The notes under the pieces: generated by a model
Told to the model about the DNA's origin: nothing
The model's input: the letters and a program-made list of their open reading frames with translations, nothing else
Database searches by the model: none
Part shown: in pieces, positions 15,476 to 24,562 of the stretch
Numbering within the stretch: position 1 is the stretch's first letter
Layout: the number at the start of each line of letters is the position of its first letter
Position numbers and translations under genes: made by a program
Assembly (NCBI RefSeq): GCF_002807055.1
Contig: NZ_NIXN01000009.1
Coordinates: 124,001-188,000 of the forward strand
Source of the DNA: Confluentibacter citreus
GTDB taxonomy: Bacteria; Bacteroidota; Bacteroidia; Flavobacteriales; Flavobacteriaceae
DNA: 64,000 bases
Direction of reading: 5' to 3'

Positions 15476-16075
15476 ATGCAAAACACGCTTCAAGATTTTA
15501 TACCCATAAAAGCCATAAACCCTGTTTTAGAACTTTTAAAGCATGAAAATTTAACGGTTACCGTTAAGAATGAGCGTAAAACACGTCATGGGGATTATAG
15601 GCGGTTGCCGAACGGAAAACACCAAATCACGGTGAATTCCAATTTAAATCATTACCGATTTTTAATCACCCTTATTCACGAAATTGCCCATTTTGAAGCT
15701 TATAAAACCTACGGAAAATTTATAAAACCTCATGGGGTAGACTGGAAGCGCACCTTCCAACATTTAATGTTGCCATTTTTAAATCCAGATATTTTTCCGT
15801 CAGCGTTATTACCCTTATTGGCAAAACATTTTAAAAACCCAAAAGCGACAAGTGATACCGATGCTAAATTGGCATTGGCATTAAAACAGTACGACCAACC
15901 TAATAATAAAACCTATATTTTTGATGTACCGTTTGGAACCTTCTTCAAACTATACAATGGTAAGATTTTTAAAATGGGACCATTGCGGGTAAAACGTTAC
16001 GAGTGTTTGGAGATTAAAACAGGAAAGTTGTATCTTTTCAATCCGAATGCGGAAGTAGAACTAGTGACTTTATAA
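15476..16075 (+). CDS. SprT-like zinc metalloprotease domain protein
   Basis: A 199-residue cytoplasmic protein with the gluzincin motif L-I-H-E-I-A-H-F followed by G-V-D-W-K-R-T, as in SprT/SPRTN-like proteins. Human SPRTN cleaves DNA-protein crosslinks, and the bacterial role is unknown. The C-terminal half has a beta-rich segment with F-K-L-Y-N-G-K-I-F-K and R-V-K-R-Y-E-C-L-E, probably the zinc-ribbon replacement seen in Bacteroidota members. I chose ATG 15476 (M-Q-N-T) rather than 15461, because the latter lies upstream of the -7 box. Confidence 0.8.
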   Translation: MQNTLQDFIPIKAINPVLELLKHENLTVTVKNERKTRHGDYRRLPNGKHQITVNSNLNHYRFLITLIHEIAHFEAYKTYGKFIKPHGVDWKRTFQHLMLPFLNPDIFPSALLPLLAKHFKNPKATSDTDAKLALALKQYDQPNNKTYIFDVPFGTFFKLYNGKIFKMGPLRVKRYECLEIKTGKLYLFNPNAEVELVTL

Positions 16076-16138
16076 ATTAGAAATCAAATAAAATACATTA
16101 ACACATTCTTAATTATTAGGGATGAGAATACATTCAAA

Positions 16139-17218
16139 ATGAACAAAAATTATTATGCTATATTAATGGCAGGTGGAGTAGGATCTAGATTTTGGCCTGT
16201 AAGTACAGAAAACTTTCCAAAGCAGTTTCATGATATGTTAGGGACTGGCGATACGCTTATTCAAAAAACATTTCATCGGTTGGCGCATTTAATTCCGAAA
16301 GAAAACATATTCATTTTAACCAATGAAAAGTACAACAATTTGGTATTGGAGCAACTTCCTGAAGTTACCCAGCGCCAAGTGGTTTTAGAACCTGCCATGA
16401 GAAATACGGCACCTTGTATTTTGTATGCCTCATTAAAAATTCAAAAAGAAAATCCAGATGCAGTGATGATTGTGGCACCAAGCGACCATTGGATTGAAGA
16501 CGAAATAACGTTTTCAAAAAATGTACAACAAGCTTTCGATTTTTGTTCAAAAAATGATGCGCTTGTGACGCTTGGTATTCAGCCAACGTTTCCAAACACA
16601 GGTTTTGGGTATATTGAGTTTGATAAAAACACGTCTGATACCATAAAATCCGTGAATCAGTTTAGAGAAAAACCAGATTATGCAACCGCTAAATCATTTA
16701 TTGCGCAAGGGAATTTTCTTTGGAATGCTGGTATTTTTATGTGGAGTGTTACAAGTGTGGTGGAAGCTTTTAAAATAAAACAACCGAGTTTGTACGGTCT
16801 TTTTGAAAACGGTATGCATGCCTATAACACCGATGGTGAGGACGAATTTATTCTACGGAATTATCCCAATGCTGAAAATATTTCGGTAGATTATGCCATT
16901 ATGGAAAAATCAACCAACGTGTATGTGATTGGAGCTGAATTTGATTGGAACGATTTAGGAACTTGGGGAAGTTTATATGATAAGTTGGATAAAGACACTG
17001 CTGGAAATGCTGTGGTAAATGCCAGAACATTAGCAGAAGATGCCTCTGGAAATATGATTCGAGCCAAAAAGGATAAGATTGTGGTTGTTGATGGCTTAAA
17101 CGATTATATCATTGTAGATAAAGAAGATGTATTGCTTATTTATCCGAAATCTAAAGAACAGGATATTAAAAAAGTGCTACAAAAAGTAAAGGATGTTTTT
17201 GGAGCAGAGCATGGATAA
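16139..17218 (+). CDS. manC: Mannose-1-phosphate guanylyltransferase
   Basis: A 359-residue nucleotidyltransferase that makes GDP-mannose from GTP and mannose-1-phosphate for surface glycans. The signature M-A-G-G-V-G-S-R-F-W-P-V-S (about 10-22) is followed by F-P-K-Q-F, V-A-P-S-D-H-W-I, a G-F-G-Y-I-E-F segment and F-R-E-K-P. The fold then ends in V-D-Y-A-I-M-E-K and W-N-D-L-G-T-W. It lacks the C-terminal isomerase domain of bifunctional enzymes, so it is monofunctional. It stands 63 bp after the SprT-like gene and 48 bp before the DUF389 gene on the same strand, so read-through is possible. Confidence 0.92.
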   Translation: MNKNYYAILMAGGVGSRFWPVSTENFPKQFHDMLGTGDTLIQKTFHRLAHLIPKENIFILTNEKYNNLVLEQLPEVTQRQVVLEPAMRNTAPCILYASLKIQKENPDAVMIVAPSDHWIEDEITFSKNVQQAFDFCSKNDALVTLGIQPTFPNTGFGYIEFDKNTSDTIKSVNQFREKPDYATAKSFIAQGNFLWNAGIFMWSVTSVVEAFKIKQPSLYGLFENGMHAYNTDGEDEFILRNYPNAENISVDYAIMEKSTNVYVIGAEFDWNDLGTWGSLYDKLDKDTAGNAVVNARTLAEDASGNMIRAKKDKIVVVDGLNDYIIVDKEDVLLIYPKSKEQDIKKVLQKVKDVFGAEHG

Positions 17219-17266
17219 AAATTGAATTTATTCCAACGTTCATGTAAGGAGGTTAAAAAAAATTAA

Positions 17267-18727
17267 ATGGAAGATAACAAACCCAATATTTCTGACGAAG
17301 AAGTCATTAAGCAGGCATCAGTTGAGCAATCTAAAAGAAATGTAAAAAAAGAAGCTCAGGGGTTATTTTTAAGTATCAATAATTTTCTTAGAGAATTATT
17401 GGATTTTAGAGAGGATACAGATATAGATGCCACGATACAAGCCATAAAAAATGACATTCCTTTTAAAGGTGCCACGGCTTGGATTTTAATATGTTCCATA
17501 TTTGTGGCTTCCATTGGTTTAAATGCGAACTCTACCGCCGTTGTTATTGGTGCTATGTTAATATCGCCACTAATGGGACCCATTTTGGGAGTTGGATTAT
17601 CTATAGCCATTAATGATATCGACACTTTAAAACGATCGCTCATCAATCTAGGGATTATGATAGGTCTTAGTTTGTTAACAGCATTTTTATTTTTTTATTT
17701 TTTTCCATTAAGTGAAGATACATCAGAACTTTTAGGGCGTGTGAAACCAGATATTCGCGATGTGCTTATTGCATTTTTTGGTGGTTCGGCTCTCATTATT
17801 GCTAAAACTAAAAGAGGAACAATTGCGTCTGCTATTTTTGGAGTAGCTATAGCCACTGCTTTGATGCCCCCTTTATGCACGGCAGGCTATGGTTTAGCTA
17901 AAGGTAATTGGCAATATTTTGGTGGTGCCATGTATTTGTTTGCGATTAATACCATTTTTATTGGTCTTGCGACTTTCATCATTTTAAAAGTATTACGCTT
18001 TCCAATGCTTAAGTATGTTAATTCTGCAAAGCGGAAACGAATTGCGAGAATGGCTTCATTATTGGCTATTGTAGTTATGATTCCTGCTATTTGGACGTTT
18101 ATAAGTGTATTGCAGGAGAGCAACTTCATGAAAGACGCAAAAGCGTTTGTAAATAATGAATTAACGGGATTGCCTCATTCTGAATATATTAAAAAAAATG
18201 CTATTTATGATTATACAGATAGTAAAACAACGATAGAGCTAAATACTTTTGGTCTTGATGATATTCCAGATACTGCTATAGAACTTCTAAAAGAAAGAAT
18301 GAGTGATTACCGTGCCTTGAAAAATACCCAATTGGTGTTTAATCAACACAGATCTAGAAATTTCGATAATTTTAAATATATGGAAGAGTTGCGGTCAAGA
18401 GATTCATTGGATTTATTATCCCAAACCCAAAAAATCACATTTCTTGAAGCGAAGTTAAAGCAGTTGTCAAAGTATGAGCGTAACCAAATCCCTTTTGATG
18501 ATATTGCAAAAGAAGTGAAAATTAATTACACCAATATAGAACAGTTTTCCTATGCTATAGAAATAAAAACCAATTTCAAAAAAACGGATACCATTCCTGT
18601 TTTTGAGGTAAAATGGAATAAATCTTTAGAGAAAGAAGCCGCTATTTTGAATGAAAAGCAGAAATTGGAAAAATGGCTAAAACAACGTTTGTCTTTAGAT
18701 ACGATGGTGGTTAAGCGCCTATATTAA
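17267..18727 (+). CDS. DUF389 membrane protein
   Basis: A 486-residue protein whose middle part (about 65-290) is the DUF389 (TIGR00341-type) membrane region. It includes I-G-L-N-A-N-S-T-A-V-V-I-G-A-M-L, P-L-M-G-P-I-L-G, F-F-G-G-S-A-L-I-I-A-K and A-T-A-L-M-P-P-L-C-T-A-G-Y-G, with about six helices. The remaining C-terminal 200 residues are charged and probably soluble. The function of DUF389 proteins is not known. The gene ends directly against the convergent mlaF stop codon (18728) with no spacer, so transcripts probably overlap. Confidence 0.85.
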   Translation: MEDNKPNISDEEVIKQASVEQSKRNVKKEAQGLFLSINNFLRELLDFREDTDIDATIQAIKNDIPFKGATAWILICSIFVASIGLNANSTAVVIGAMLISPLMGPILGVGLSIAINDIDTLKRSLINLGIMIGLSLLTAFLFFYFFPLSEDTSELLGRVKPDIRDVLIAFFGGSALIIAKTKRGTIASAIFGVAIATALMPPLCTAGYGLAKGNWQYFGGAMYLFAINTIFIGLATFIILKVLRFPMLKYVNSAKRKRIARMASLLAIVVMIPAIWTFISVLQESNFMKDAKAFVNNELTGLPHSEYIKKNAIYDYTDSKTTIELNTFGLDDIPDTAIELLKERMSDYRALKNTQLVFNQHRSRNFDNFKYMEELRSRDSLDLLSQTQKITFLEAKLKQLSKYERNQIPFDDIAKEVKINYTNIEQFSYAIEIKTNFKKTDTIPVFEVKWNKSLEKEAAILNEKQKLEKWLKQRLSLDTMVVKRLY

Positions 18728-19495
18728 TCACTGTTTTTCTTCAATATACATTTGGCGTACTTTTTTCATCAATTCCGAAGAATATACAAAATCGGTAACC
18801 ACTTCGTTATCGGTTTTAAATATGGTCTCTTTAGAGCCTTCCCAAGCTTTTAGTCCATCTTTTAAAAAGACGATTTTTTCACCGATTTCCATAACCGAAT
18901 TCATGTCGTGGGAATTAATAACAGTTGTAATATCGTATTCATCTGTAATTTCCTTAATCAGATTATCAATGATGATAGCTGTTTTTGGATCAAGACCCGA
19001 GTTCGGTTCATCACAAAATAAATATTTAGGATTGTTTACAATAGCGCGCGCAATGGCAACACGTTTTTGCATGCCACCTGAAGCCTCACTGGGCATTTTA
19101 TGATGGGCATCAATCAAGTTGACACGTTTTAAAACAAAATCCACCCTATCTTCCATTTCACTTTTGTTTTGCTTGGTAAACATTTTTAAAGGAAACATGA
19201 CATTTTGGGCAATGGTCAAAGAATCAAATAGGGCACTACCTTGAAATACCATGCCAATTTCACCTCTTAAATCACGTTTTTGGTCTTCCGTTAATTCAGA
19301 AAATATTTTGCCGTCATAAGAAATACATCCCTGTTCATAAGAAAAAAGACCTAATAAGCATTTTATAAAAACCGTTTTACCCGAGCCACTTTGCCCAATA
19401 ATAAGATTGGTTTTTCCTTTTTCAAAAGTGGTGCTAATGCCTTTTAAAACTTCTACGCCACCAAATGATTTATGTAAATCTTTAACCTCTATCAT
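18728..19495 (-). CDS. mlaF: MlaF-type ABC transporter ATPase
   Basis: ATP-binding subunit of an MCE/Mla-type phospholipid transporter. It has Walker A (I-I-G-Q-S-G-S-G-K-T-V), the Q-loop region M-V-F-Q-G-S-A-L-F-D-S-L, an ABC signature-like S-E-A-S-G-G-M-Q-K-R-V-A and Walker B (Y-L-F-C-D-E-P-N-S-G-L-D-P). The SALFDSL and SGGMQKR segments are typical of MlaF. The start at 19495 (M-I-E-V-K-D) overlaps the stop of mlaE by one base (TAATG), so a longer frame from 19555 is rejected. No mlaD-type gene is present here. Confidence 0.9.
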   Translation of the reverse strand: MIEVKDLHKSFGGVEVLKGISTTFEKGKTNLIIGQSGSGKTVFIKCLLGLFSYEQGCISYDGKIFSELTEDQKRDLRGEIGMVFQGSALFDSLTIAQNVMFPLKMFTKQNKSEMEDRVDFVLKRVNLIDAHHKMPSEASGGMQKRVAIARAIVNNPKYLFCDEPNSGLDPKTAIIIDNLIKEITDEYDITTVINSHDMNSVMEIGEKIVFLKDGLKAWEGSKETIFKTDNEVVTDFVYSSELMKKVRQMYIEEKQ

Positions 19496-20232
19496 TAGCT
19501 CAACAACATTTGGGTTAGTAAATAATTTAAAAGAATAATAACAACACTGGTCCAAACAAACGATGTGGTACTGGCCTTACCAACTTCAAGGGCGCCGCCT
19601 TTCATATAAAAACCATGAAAGGATGGAATAGTTGCTAAAATAAAAGCAAAAACAGCGGTTTTAATAAAGGCATAGGTAACGTGAAAAGGATTAAAATCTA
19701 ACTGGATGCCTGCAATATAGTCTTCAGCAGTACTAAAGCCACCATAAACACTGGCAACCATACCACCTAAAATTCCTAAAAACATAGCGATGGAAATCAC
19801 AAAAGGGTATAGCAGTAAGGAAATGAATTTTGGAAATACGAGGTAGTTCAAAGAATTGATGCCCATGACTTCAAGAGCATCAATTTGCTCTGTAACGCGC
19901 ATAGTACCAATACTAGAGGTGATGAACGAGCCTACTTTTCCCGCCATGATTATGGATATGAATGTTGGTCCAAATTCTAGAACTATGGATTGCCGTGTCG
20001 CAAATCCAACGAGGTTTTTAGGAATTAAAGGATTGCTAATATTTAATGCTGTTTGAATGGCAACCACACCGCCAACAAAAAAGGATATAAAGGCAACAAT
20101 GCCTAAAGAGCCAATGATTAAATCATCTATATCTTTTAAAATCAATTGTTTCATAACGCCCCATTTGGTGGGTTTTCGAAACATTTCGGCAATCATTAAA
20201 AAATAAGCGCCAATATTGTGTAGGTATAACAT
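19495..20232 (-). CDS. mlaE: MlaE-type ABC transporter permease
   Basis: A 245-residue membrane protein with about five or six helices and the MlaE motifs: E-F-G-P-T-F-I-S-I-I-M-A-G-K-V-G-S, then T-M-R-V-T-E-Q-I-D-A-L-E-V-M-G-I-N. It forms the membrane channel of the retrograde or anterograde phospholipid transporter with MlaF, encoded immediately downstream with a one-base overlap. It acts in the inner membrane in outer-membrane lipid homeostasis. Confidence 0.92.
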   Translation of the reverse strand: MLYLHNIGAYFLMIAEMFRKPTKWGVMKQLILKDIDDLIIGSLGIVAFISFFVGGVVAIQTALNISNPLIPKNLVGFATRQSIVLEFGPTFISIIMAGKVGSFITSSIGTMRVTEQIDALEVMGINSLNYLVFPKFISLLLYPFVISIAMFLGILGGMVASVYGGFSTAEDYIAGIQLDFNPFHVTYAFIKTAVFAFILATIPSFHGFYMKGGALEVGKASTTSFVWTSVVIILLNYLLTQMLLS

Positions 20233-20312
20233 ATCAAAATTTAATAGTGCTAAAGTAAAAAAAAGTTAGAGGTATTTAACCTTAATTTTAAATTAAGATA
20301 TTTTTAAAACTG

Positions 20313-20320
20313 TATTTTTG
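20313..20320 (+). promoter_or_regulatory. Candidate -7 box for the pafA-nuclease operon
   Basis: TATTTTTG matches the consensus and would start a transcript near 20326, leaving a leader of about 110 bases before pafA. The leader could encode a 19-residue peptide from ATG 20342, and another frame reads as a gene-like tail ending at 20424. Neither is a supported gene. Confidence 0.4.
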
Positions 20321-20434
20321 ACAATCGAATAATAAGTAGATATGAAATCGCCACTAACACCAAGTTTTTGCAAAAAAACACCAATGAAGATAAGGCGATA
20401 GCATATGACCTAAAAAAACAATAAATATTGCCAT

Positions 20435-22087
20435 ATGAAAAACATTTTATACCTGATAGTTGTTTTTGTTGTGAGCCTGTCTTGCAAAGCTCAAAATAAC
20501 GCTTCTAAAGTCGTAGAAACGACTACATCAAATCCGAAATTGGTGGTTGGTATTGTTGTGGACCAAATGCGTTATGATTATTTAACTCGTTTTTACAGTA
20601 AATATGGTGAGGGTGGTTTTAAACGTATGATAGGTGACGGATTCAACTGTAAAAATAACCATTTTAATTACGTGCCAACCTATACCGGTCCTGGTCATGC
20701 ATCGGTTTATACTGGCACAACACCAAAATATCACGGTATTATAGGAAATGATTGGTATGATAAAGAACAGAGAAAATCTGTGTATTGTGCGGGGGATGAC
20801 ACGGTAGAATCAATTGGTACGACTGATAAAGCAGGGAAAATGTCCCCTCATAGAATGAAAACCACCTCTTTTACAGATGAAAACAGACTGTTTACTCAAA
20901 TGCGTGGAAAAACTATTGGTATAGCTTTAAAAGATAGAGGATCTATTTTACCTGCAGGTCATACCGCAAACGCAGCGTATTGGTTTCATGGAAAAGATGA
21001 AGGGAACTGGATTACAAGTACATTTTATATGAATGAGTTACCAAAATGGGTTGCGGATTTTAATGATAAGAAATCGGTTGCAACTTATTTTAAAGAATGG
21101 AACACCTTATATGATATTAATACCTATACCGAAAGCGGTAGCGATTTGAACAACTTTGAAGAAGGTTATAAAGGAAAGGAAACTGCTACCTTTCCGTATG
21201 ATCTGGAATCTTTAAGGGCAAATAATGGCAATTTCGAAATTATCAAATTATCGCCTTATGGGAATGACATCACAACCGATTTTGCTCTTGCAGCCATGGA
21301 AGGTGAGCAATTGGGGAAAGATAATTTCACAGATGTTTTGACTATAAGTTACTCCACGCCAGATTATATAGGACATAATTTTGGGGTGAACTCAAAGGAG
21401 ATACAAGATACTTACATCCGTTTAGATAAAGATTTAGAGCGTTTGTTCAATTATTTAGATACGAATGTTGGTAAAAATGAATACACAGTATTTCTAACCG
21501 CAGACCATGCGGCTGTTGAGGTTCCAGCTTATTTGCAGAGCAATAGAATTCCTGCGGGCTATTTTGATAATAGTGGGTTTAGGAAGAAAATCAGCCAATT
21601 TTTGGTCTCTAAATTTGGTGCTTCAGATTTGATAGAAAACATTTCTAACAATCAGATATTTTTGAATAGAATTAAACTTTTAGAAATGAATTTAATACTA
21701 GAAGATGTGCAACAAGTTATTGTTAATGAAATTATAACTTACAAGCATATTGATAAAGCATATACGGGCTCAAGTTTAACGAACTCTGTATTTTCAAGTG
21801 GTATTGAATCGTTATTGCAAATGGGTTATAATCAAAAAAGATCAGGGGATGTTGTTTTTGTTTTAGATCCTTCCGTCATTTCTTATAGCGAAAAAGGATC
21901 TACACATGGTTCCTCTTTTAATTACGACACCCACGTACCGCTTTTGTTTTTTGGTAAAGGCATTAAGCATGGTGAGACACTTCAAAAAACGGAGATAACC
22001 GATATTGCTCCAACCATGTCAGCACTTTTAGGAATAAGCTTCCCAAATGCGTCAACAGGTAAACCCTTAGAATTTGTTTTAGAATAA
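20435..22087 (+). CDS. pafA: PafA-type alkaline phosphatase
   Basis: A 550-residue exported phosphomonoesterase of the alkaline phosphatase superfamily. The PafA-type landmarks are V-V-D-Q-M-R-Y-D-Y-L (first metal Asp), Y-V-P-T-Y-T84-G-P-G-H-A with the nucleophile Thr, L-K-D-R-G (the Lys and Arg about 166/168 that mark PafA monoesterases), Y-S-T-P-D-Y-I-G-H and T-A-D-H-A-A-V. The signal peptide ends L-S-C, so a lipoprotein is likely. PafA is known to release phosphate constitutively from many organic phosphates. The nuclease gene follows after one base, and together they would harvest phosphate from nucleic acids. Confidence 0.92.
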   Translation: MKNILYLIVVFVVSLSCKAQNNASKVVETTTSNPKLVVGIVVDQMRYDYLTRFYSKYGEGGFKRMIGDGFNCKNNHFNYVPTYTGPGHASVYTGTTPKYHGIIGNDWYDKEQRKSVYCAGDDTVESIGTTDKAGKMSPHRMKTTSFTDENRLFTQMRGKTIGIALKDRGSILPAGHTANAAYWFHGKDEGNWITSTFYMNELPKWVADFNDKKSVATYFKEWNTLYDINTYTESGSDLNNFEEGYKGKETATFPYDLESLRANNGNFEIIKLSPYGNDITTDFALAAMEGEQLGKDNFTDVLTISYSTPDYIGHNFGVNSKEIQDTYIRLDKDLERLFNYLDTNVGKNEYTVFLTADHAAVEVPAYLQSNRIPAGYFDNSGFRKKISQFLVSKFGASDLIENISNNQIFLNRIKLLEMNLILEDVQQVIVNEIITYKHIDKAYTGSSLTNSVFSSGIESLLQMGYNQKRSGDVVFVLDPSVISYSEKGSTHGSSFNYDTHVPLLFFGKGIKHGETLQKTEITDIAPTMSALLGISFPNASTGKPLEFVLE

Positions 22088-22088
22088 A

Positions 22089-22898
22089 TTGAGCAAGAAG
22101 ACATTATATTCCTTAATTGCTATTGCCCTTGTTTTAAGCATATATAGTTACGAACATTTTTTAAATGATGAAGAGAAAGCCGTATTGGTTGATTCTGGCA
22201 AAAAACCTAAAAGTGATACTAACGAATATTTCCTTCCAACAAGTACAACAGGACAAATAATTCATCATCAAGGCTACTCTTTGTCATATAGTGAACCACA
22301 CGAGCAAGCCGAATGGGTAGCATACGAATTAAAGAAAGAACATCTTTCCAATACTAATTTTAAGCGTCCTTATTTTGAAATTGATAAAGCTGTAAAAACT
22401 GGTGCAGCCGATTGGAGAAATTATAAAAATTCGGGTTATGACCGCGGACATTTATGTCCCGCAGGCGATAGGAATTACAATCAGTCTGCCCATGATGAAA
22501 CCTTTTTAACCAGTAATATTAGTCCGCAACGAAATGATTTTAATTCTGGAATTTGGAATCGGTTAGAGCAAAAAGTACGGTATTGGGCAAGTAAATATGA
22601 TGGTGTTTTTGTAGTTACAGGCGGTGTTTTAAAAGGACAAATGAAAACGATTGGTGATGAACAAGTTGCCGTGCCGAAACAGTTTTATAAGGTGTTGATT
22701 GATACTAATACAGGAGAAACCAAAATGATTGGTTTTTTAGTGCCCCATGAAGCATCCAACAAACCATTATATGAATTTGTGGTTTCGGTCGATTCTATTG
22801 AAGCATTAACAGGCATTGATTTTTTTCCAGAATTGGAAGATAGTTTGGAAAATAAATTGGAAGCGTCTAGTAATTATAAAGATTGGAGTTTTAATTAG
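22089..22898 (+). CDS. DNA/RNA non-specific endonuclease, membrane-anchored or secreted
   Basis: A 269-residue beta-beta-alpha-metal nuclease of the NUC1 (Serratia nuclease-like) family. The catalytic D-R-G-H (about 119-122) is in the context S-G-Y-D-R-G-H-L-C-P-A-G-D, with the metal Asn in S-N-I-S-P-Q. It cleaves DNA and RNA without sequence specificity. An N-terminal helix (about 5-22) would export or anchor it. The start is TTG at 22089, one base after the pafA stop; no other start lies before the helix. The tight spacing implies coupling with pafA. Confidence 0.9.
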   Translation: MSKKTLYSLIAIALVLSIYSYEHFLNDEEKAVLVDSGKKPKSDTNEYFLPTSTTGQIIHHQGYSLSYSEPHEQAEWVAYELKKEHLSNTNFKRPYFEIDKAVKTGAADWRNYKNSGYDRGHLCPAGDRNYNQSAHDETFLTSNISPQRNDFNSGIWNRLEQKVRYWASKYDGVFVVTGGVLKGQMKTIGDEQVAVPKQFYKVLIDTNTGETKMIGFLVPHEASNKPLYEFVVSVDSIEALTGIDFFPELEDSLENKLEASSNYKDWSFN

Positions 22899-22942
22899 GG
22901 TTCTCTAGGTTCTAGGTTCTAGGTTTTGGGTTCAAGGTTATG
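22899..22942. repeat. Short-word repeat spacer
   Basis: The word ggttctaggttctagg repeats with drift (ggttctct, ggttttgg, ggttcaagg, ggttatgg) right after the nuclease stop. It is part of the short-word spacer class. Confidence 0.7.
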
Positions 22943-22974
22943 GATTGTCCTCCTCAAGAGGTGAGATAAATGAG

Positions 22975-23823
22975 TTACTTCATTTTATTCAACATCCCTT
23001 TCCAACGTAAATTTCTAATAAATTTGCCTTCTTCTTCCGTAACTAAAAAGTCTGTATTATTTTTTTTCGCTTCAAAATAACCAACCATATAATCCTTAAA
23101 TAAATCAAACCGTCGTTTTTTATAAGCTAGTTTCATAGCTGAAATGAAGGTAATTATAAAACCATACCGCATTTTGTACATGGCTTCACCCTGCAAATAT
23201 TTTGAGGCTTTGTTATAGCTTATTCCAGTAGGTTTTAAGTGTTTTACTTGTAAAGACTCGTCAGTTAAAAGTTCCCAACCATAATATTTGGCTAGCAGTT
23301 CGTCCACCGTATCCCAACCCATAGAGGGTTTTAATTTTCCAATTTGTAGAAAACATTCTTTTTTATAGGCTTTTAAAGCACCACGAATATGATCTTTTCT
23401 GGTTAAGTTTTCTAAAATCCAATGTCCATTTTTTTCTATATAGCAAAATCCAGCAGCCATACCCAATTTGTCATTGTTGCCAAAATGCATGGAAAGTTGT
23501 TCTAAATAATTATTCGGAAAAATTAAATCAGCATCAAACTTACAAATGATATCATAATCGGTATCTAAAACAGCATATCCTGTATAAAACGCATTGATGA
23601 TTTTTGAACCCGGTAAATGTTCGTTCGTGGATTTAGAATTAATTAATTCAATCCATGAATGTTTAGTACGATAAGCTTCTACAATATCTTGGGTGTCATC
23701 CGTAGAATTATCATTGACCACCACAAGACGTTTTGGTTTTAATGTTTGATTGACCAAAGAATCGAGGGTTAAACCAATTGAACTTTCTTCGTTGTGAGCG
23801 GGTATGATGATGTAAAAATTCAA
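22975..23823 (-). CDS. Family 2 glycosyltransferase
   Basis: A 282-residue GT-A glycosyltransferase: I-I-P-A-H-N-E-E at the start, V-V-N-D-N-S-T-D-D-T, and the D-x-D-type metal site in C-K-F-D-A-D-L-I-F. A G-W-D-T-V-D-E segment resembles the acceptor-site acidic motif. The sugar and acceptor are unknown. It is encoded 15 bp after the methyltransferase gene, and opposite a flippase gene, which suggests a small surface-glycan set. Confidence 0.88.
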   Translation of the reverse strand: MNFYIIIPAHNEESSIGLTLDSLVNQTLKPKRLVVVNDNSTDDTQDIVEAYRTKHSWIELINSKSTNEHLPGSKIINAFYTGYAVLDTDYDIICKFDADLIFPNNYLEQLSMHFGNNDKLGMAAGFCYIEKNGHWILENLTRKDHIRGALKAYKKECFLQIGKLKPSMGWDTVDELLAKYYGWELLTDESLQVKHLKPTGISYNKASKYLQGEAMYKMRYGFIITFISAMKLAYKKRRFDLFKDYMVGYFEAKKNNTDFLVTEEEGKFIRNLRWKGMLNKMK

Positions 23824-23838
23824 AAAATGAAAGGTATT

Positions 23839-24366
23839 TTAATGTTTAATTTTTTCAGCATAAACGATGTAATATCTAGGCGTAAAAAACCTTAAAATCG
23901 GTCTGATGCCCAGTTTTTTAGTTGGGTTGGTCCATTTTTCACTGGCGATAATTTTCCATCCTGTTTTTTCCAATAGCCAATCAAATTGCCAATCTTCAAA
24001 CTCATGATAATGCCTGTCAAGCATATCAGTTTTGCTTCTATAGGCAGACGAAAACCATAATTTAAGAGGAACACTTGCCACTAATTTATCAGCTTTAATA
24101 GATTTTAAAACGGTGAATGGTGACAGTAAATGTTCGAAAATCTCAAAAGCCGTAACCACTTGGGCATCAGAATTTTTTATGGCAGACGTATCGATATCCA
24201 AATCCTCCCCCAAAGTATTATTAACTTTATAACCATGTTCTTGCATCACTTTTGTAAACGGATTTTCAACACCTAAATCTAAAATAGTTTCAGTATTGGA
24301 AATGTGCTTTTTTAAGAAGTTAATGGTATGTTTATAGCGTTTATCTGGATAACTGTTCTGGTACAT
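23839..24366 (-). CDS. SAM-dependent methyltransferase, type 11-like
   Basis: A 175-residue protein with a degenerate motif I (I-L-D-L-G-V-E-N-P-F), an acidic strand 2 (L-G-E-D-L-D-I-D) and V-V-T-A-F-E-I-F-E-H-L-L-S-P as strand 4, as in family 11/12 methyltransferases acting on glycans or lipids. It is short for the class. It precedes the glycosyltransferase gene in a likely two-gene operon. The substrate is unknown. Confidence 0.8.
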   Translation of the reverse strand: MYQNSYPDKRYKHTINFLKKHISNTETILDLGVENPFTKVMQEHGYKVNNTLGEDLDIDTSAIKNSDAQVVTAFEIFEHLLSPFTVLKSIKADKLVASVPLKLWFSSAYRSKTDMLDRHYHEFEDWQFDWLLEKTGWKIIASEKWTNPTKKLGIRPILRFFTPRYYIVYAEKIKH

Positions 24367-24498
24367 TCGTTATATTTATTTCAAATATATTAAATAAGCA
24401 GACATTGAGTAGGTAAATCAATTTCATATTTAAAATGTTTTTACATTATAAAGTATTCAAAGTAATTATAAAATGCGTTTAGTTTTATTGGAAACCTT

Positions 24499-24506
24499 TA
24501 CTTTTG
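24499..24506 (+). promoter_or_regulatory. Candidate -7 box upstream of the flippase gene
   Basis: TACTTTTG fits TAnnTTTG, about 57 bp before the TTG start at 24563. No clear -33 element is visible. Confidence 0.35.
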
Positions 24507-24562
24507 AAAGTATTAAAAATAAATAACAAATTAGATTATTGTAAGTCATTCAAAACCAATAT

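Noticed and set aside
20342-20401. Upstream peptide of 19 codons in the pafA leader
   Set aside because: It lacks a ribosome site, has no family and overlaps a different gene-like frame.
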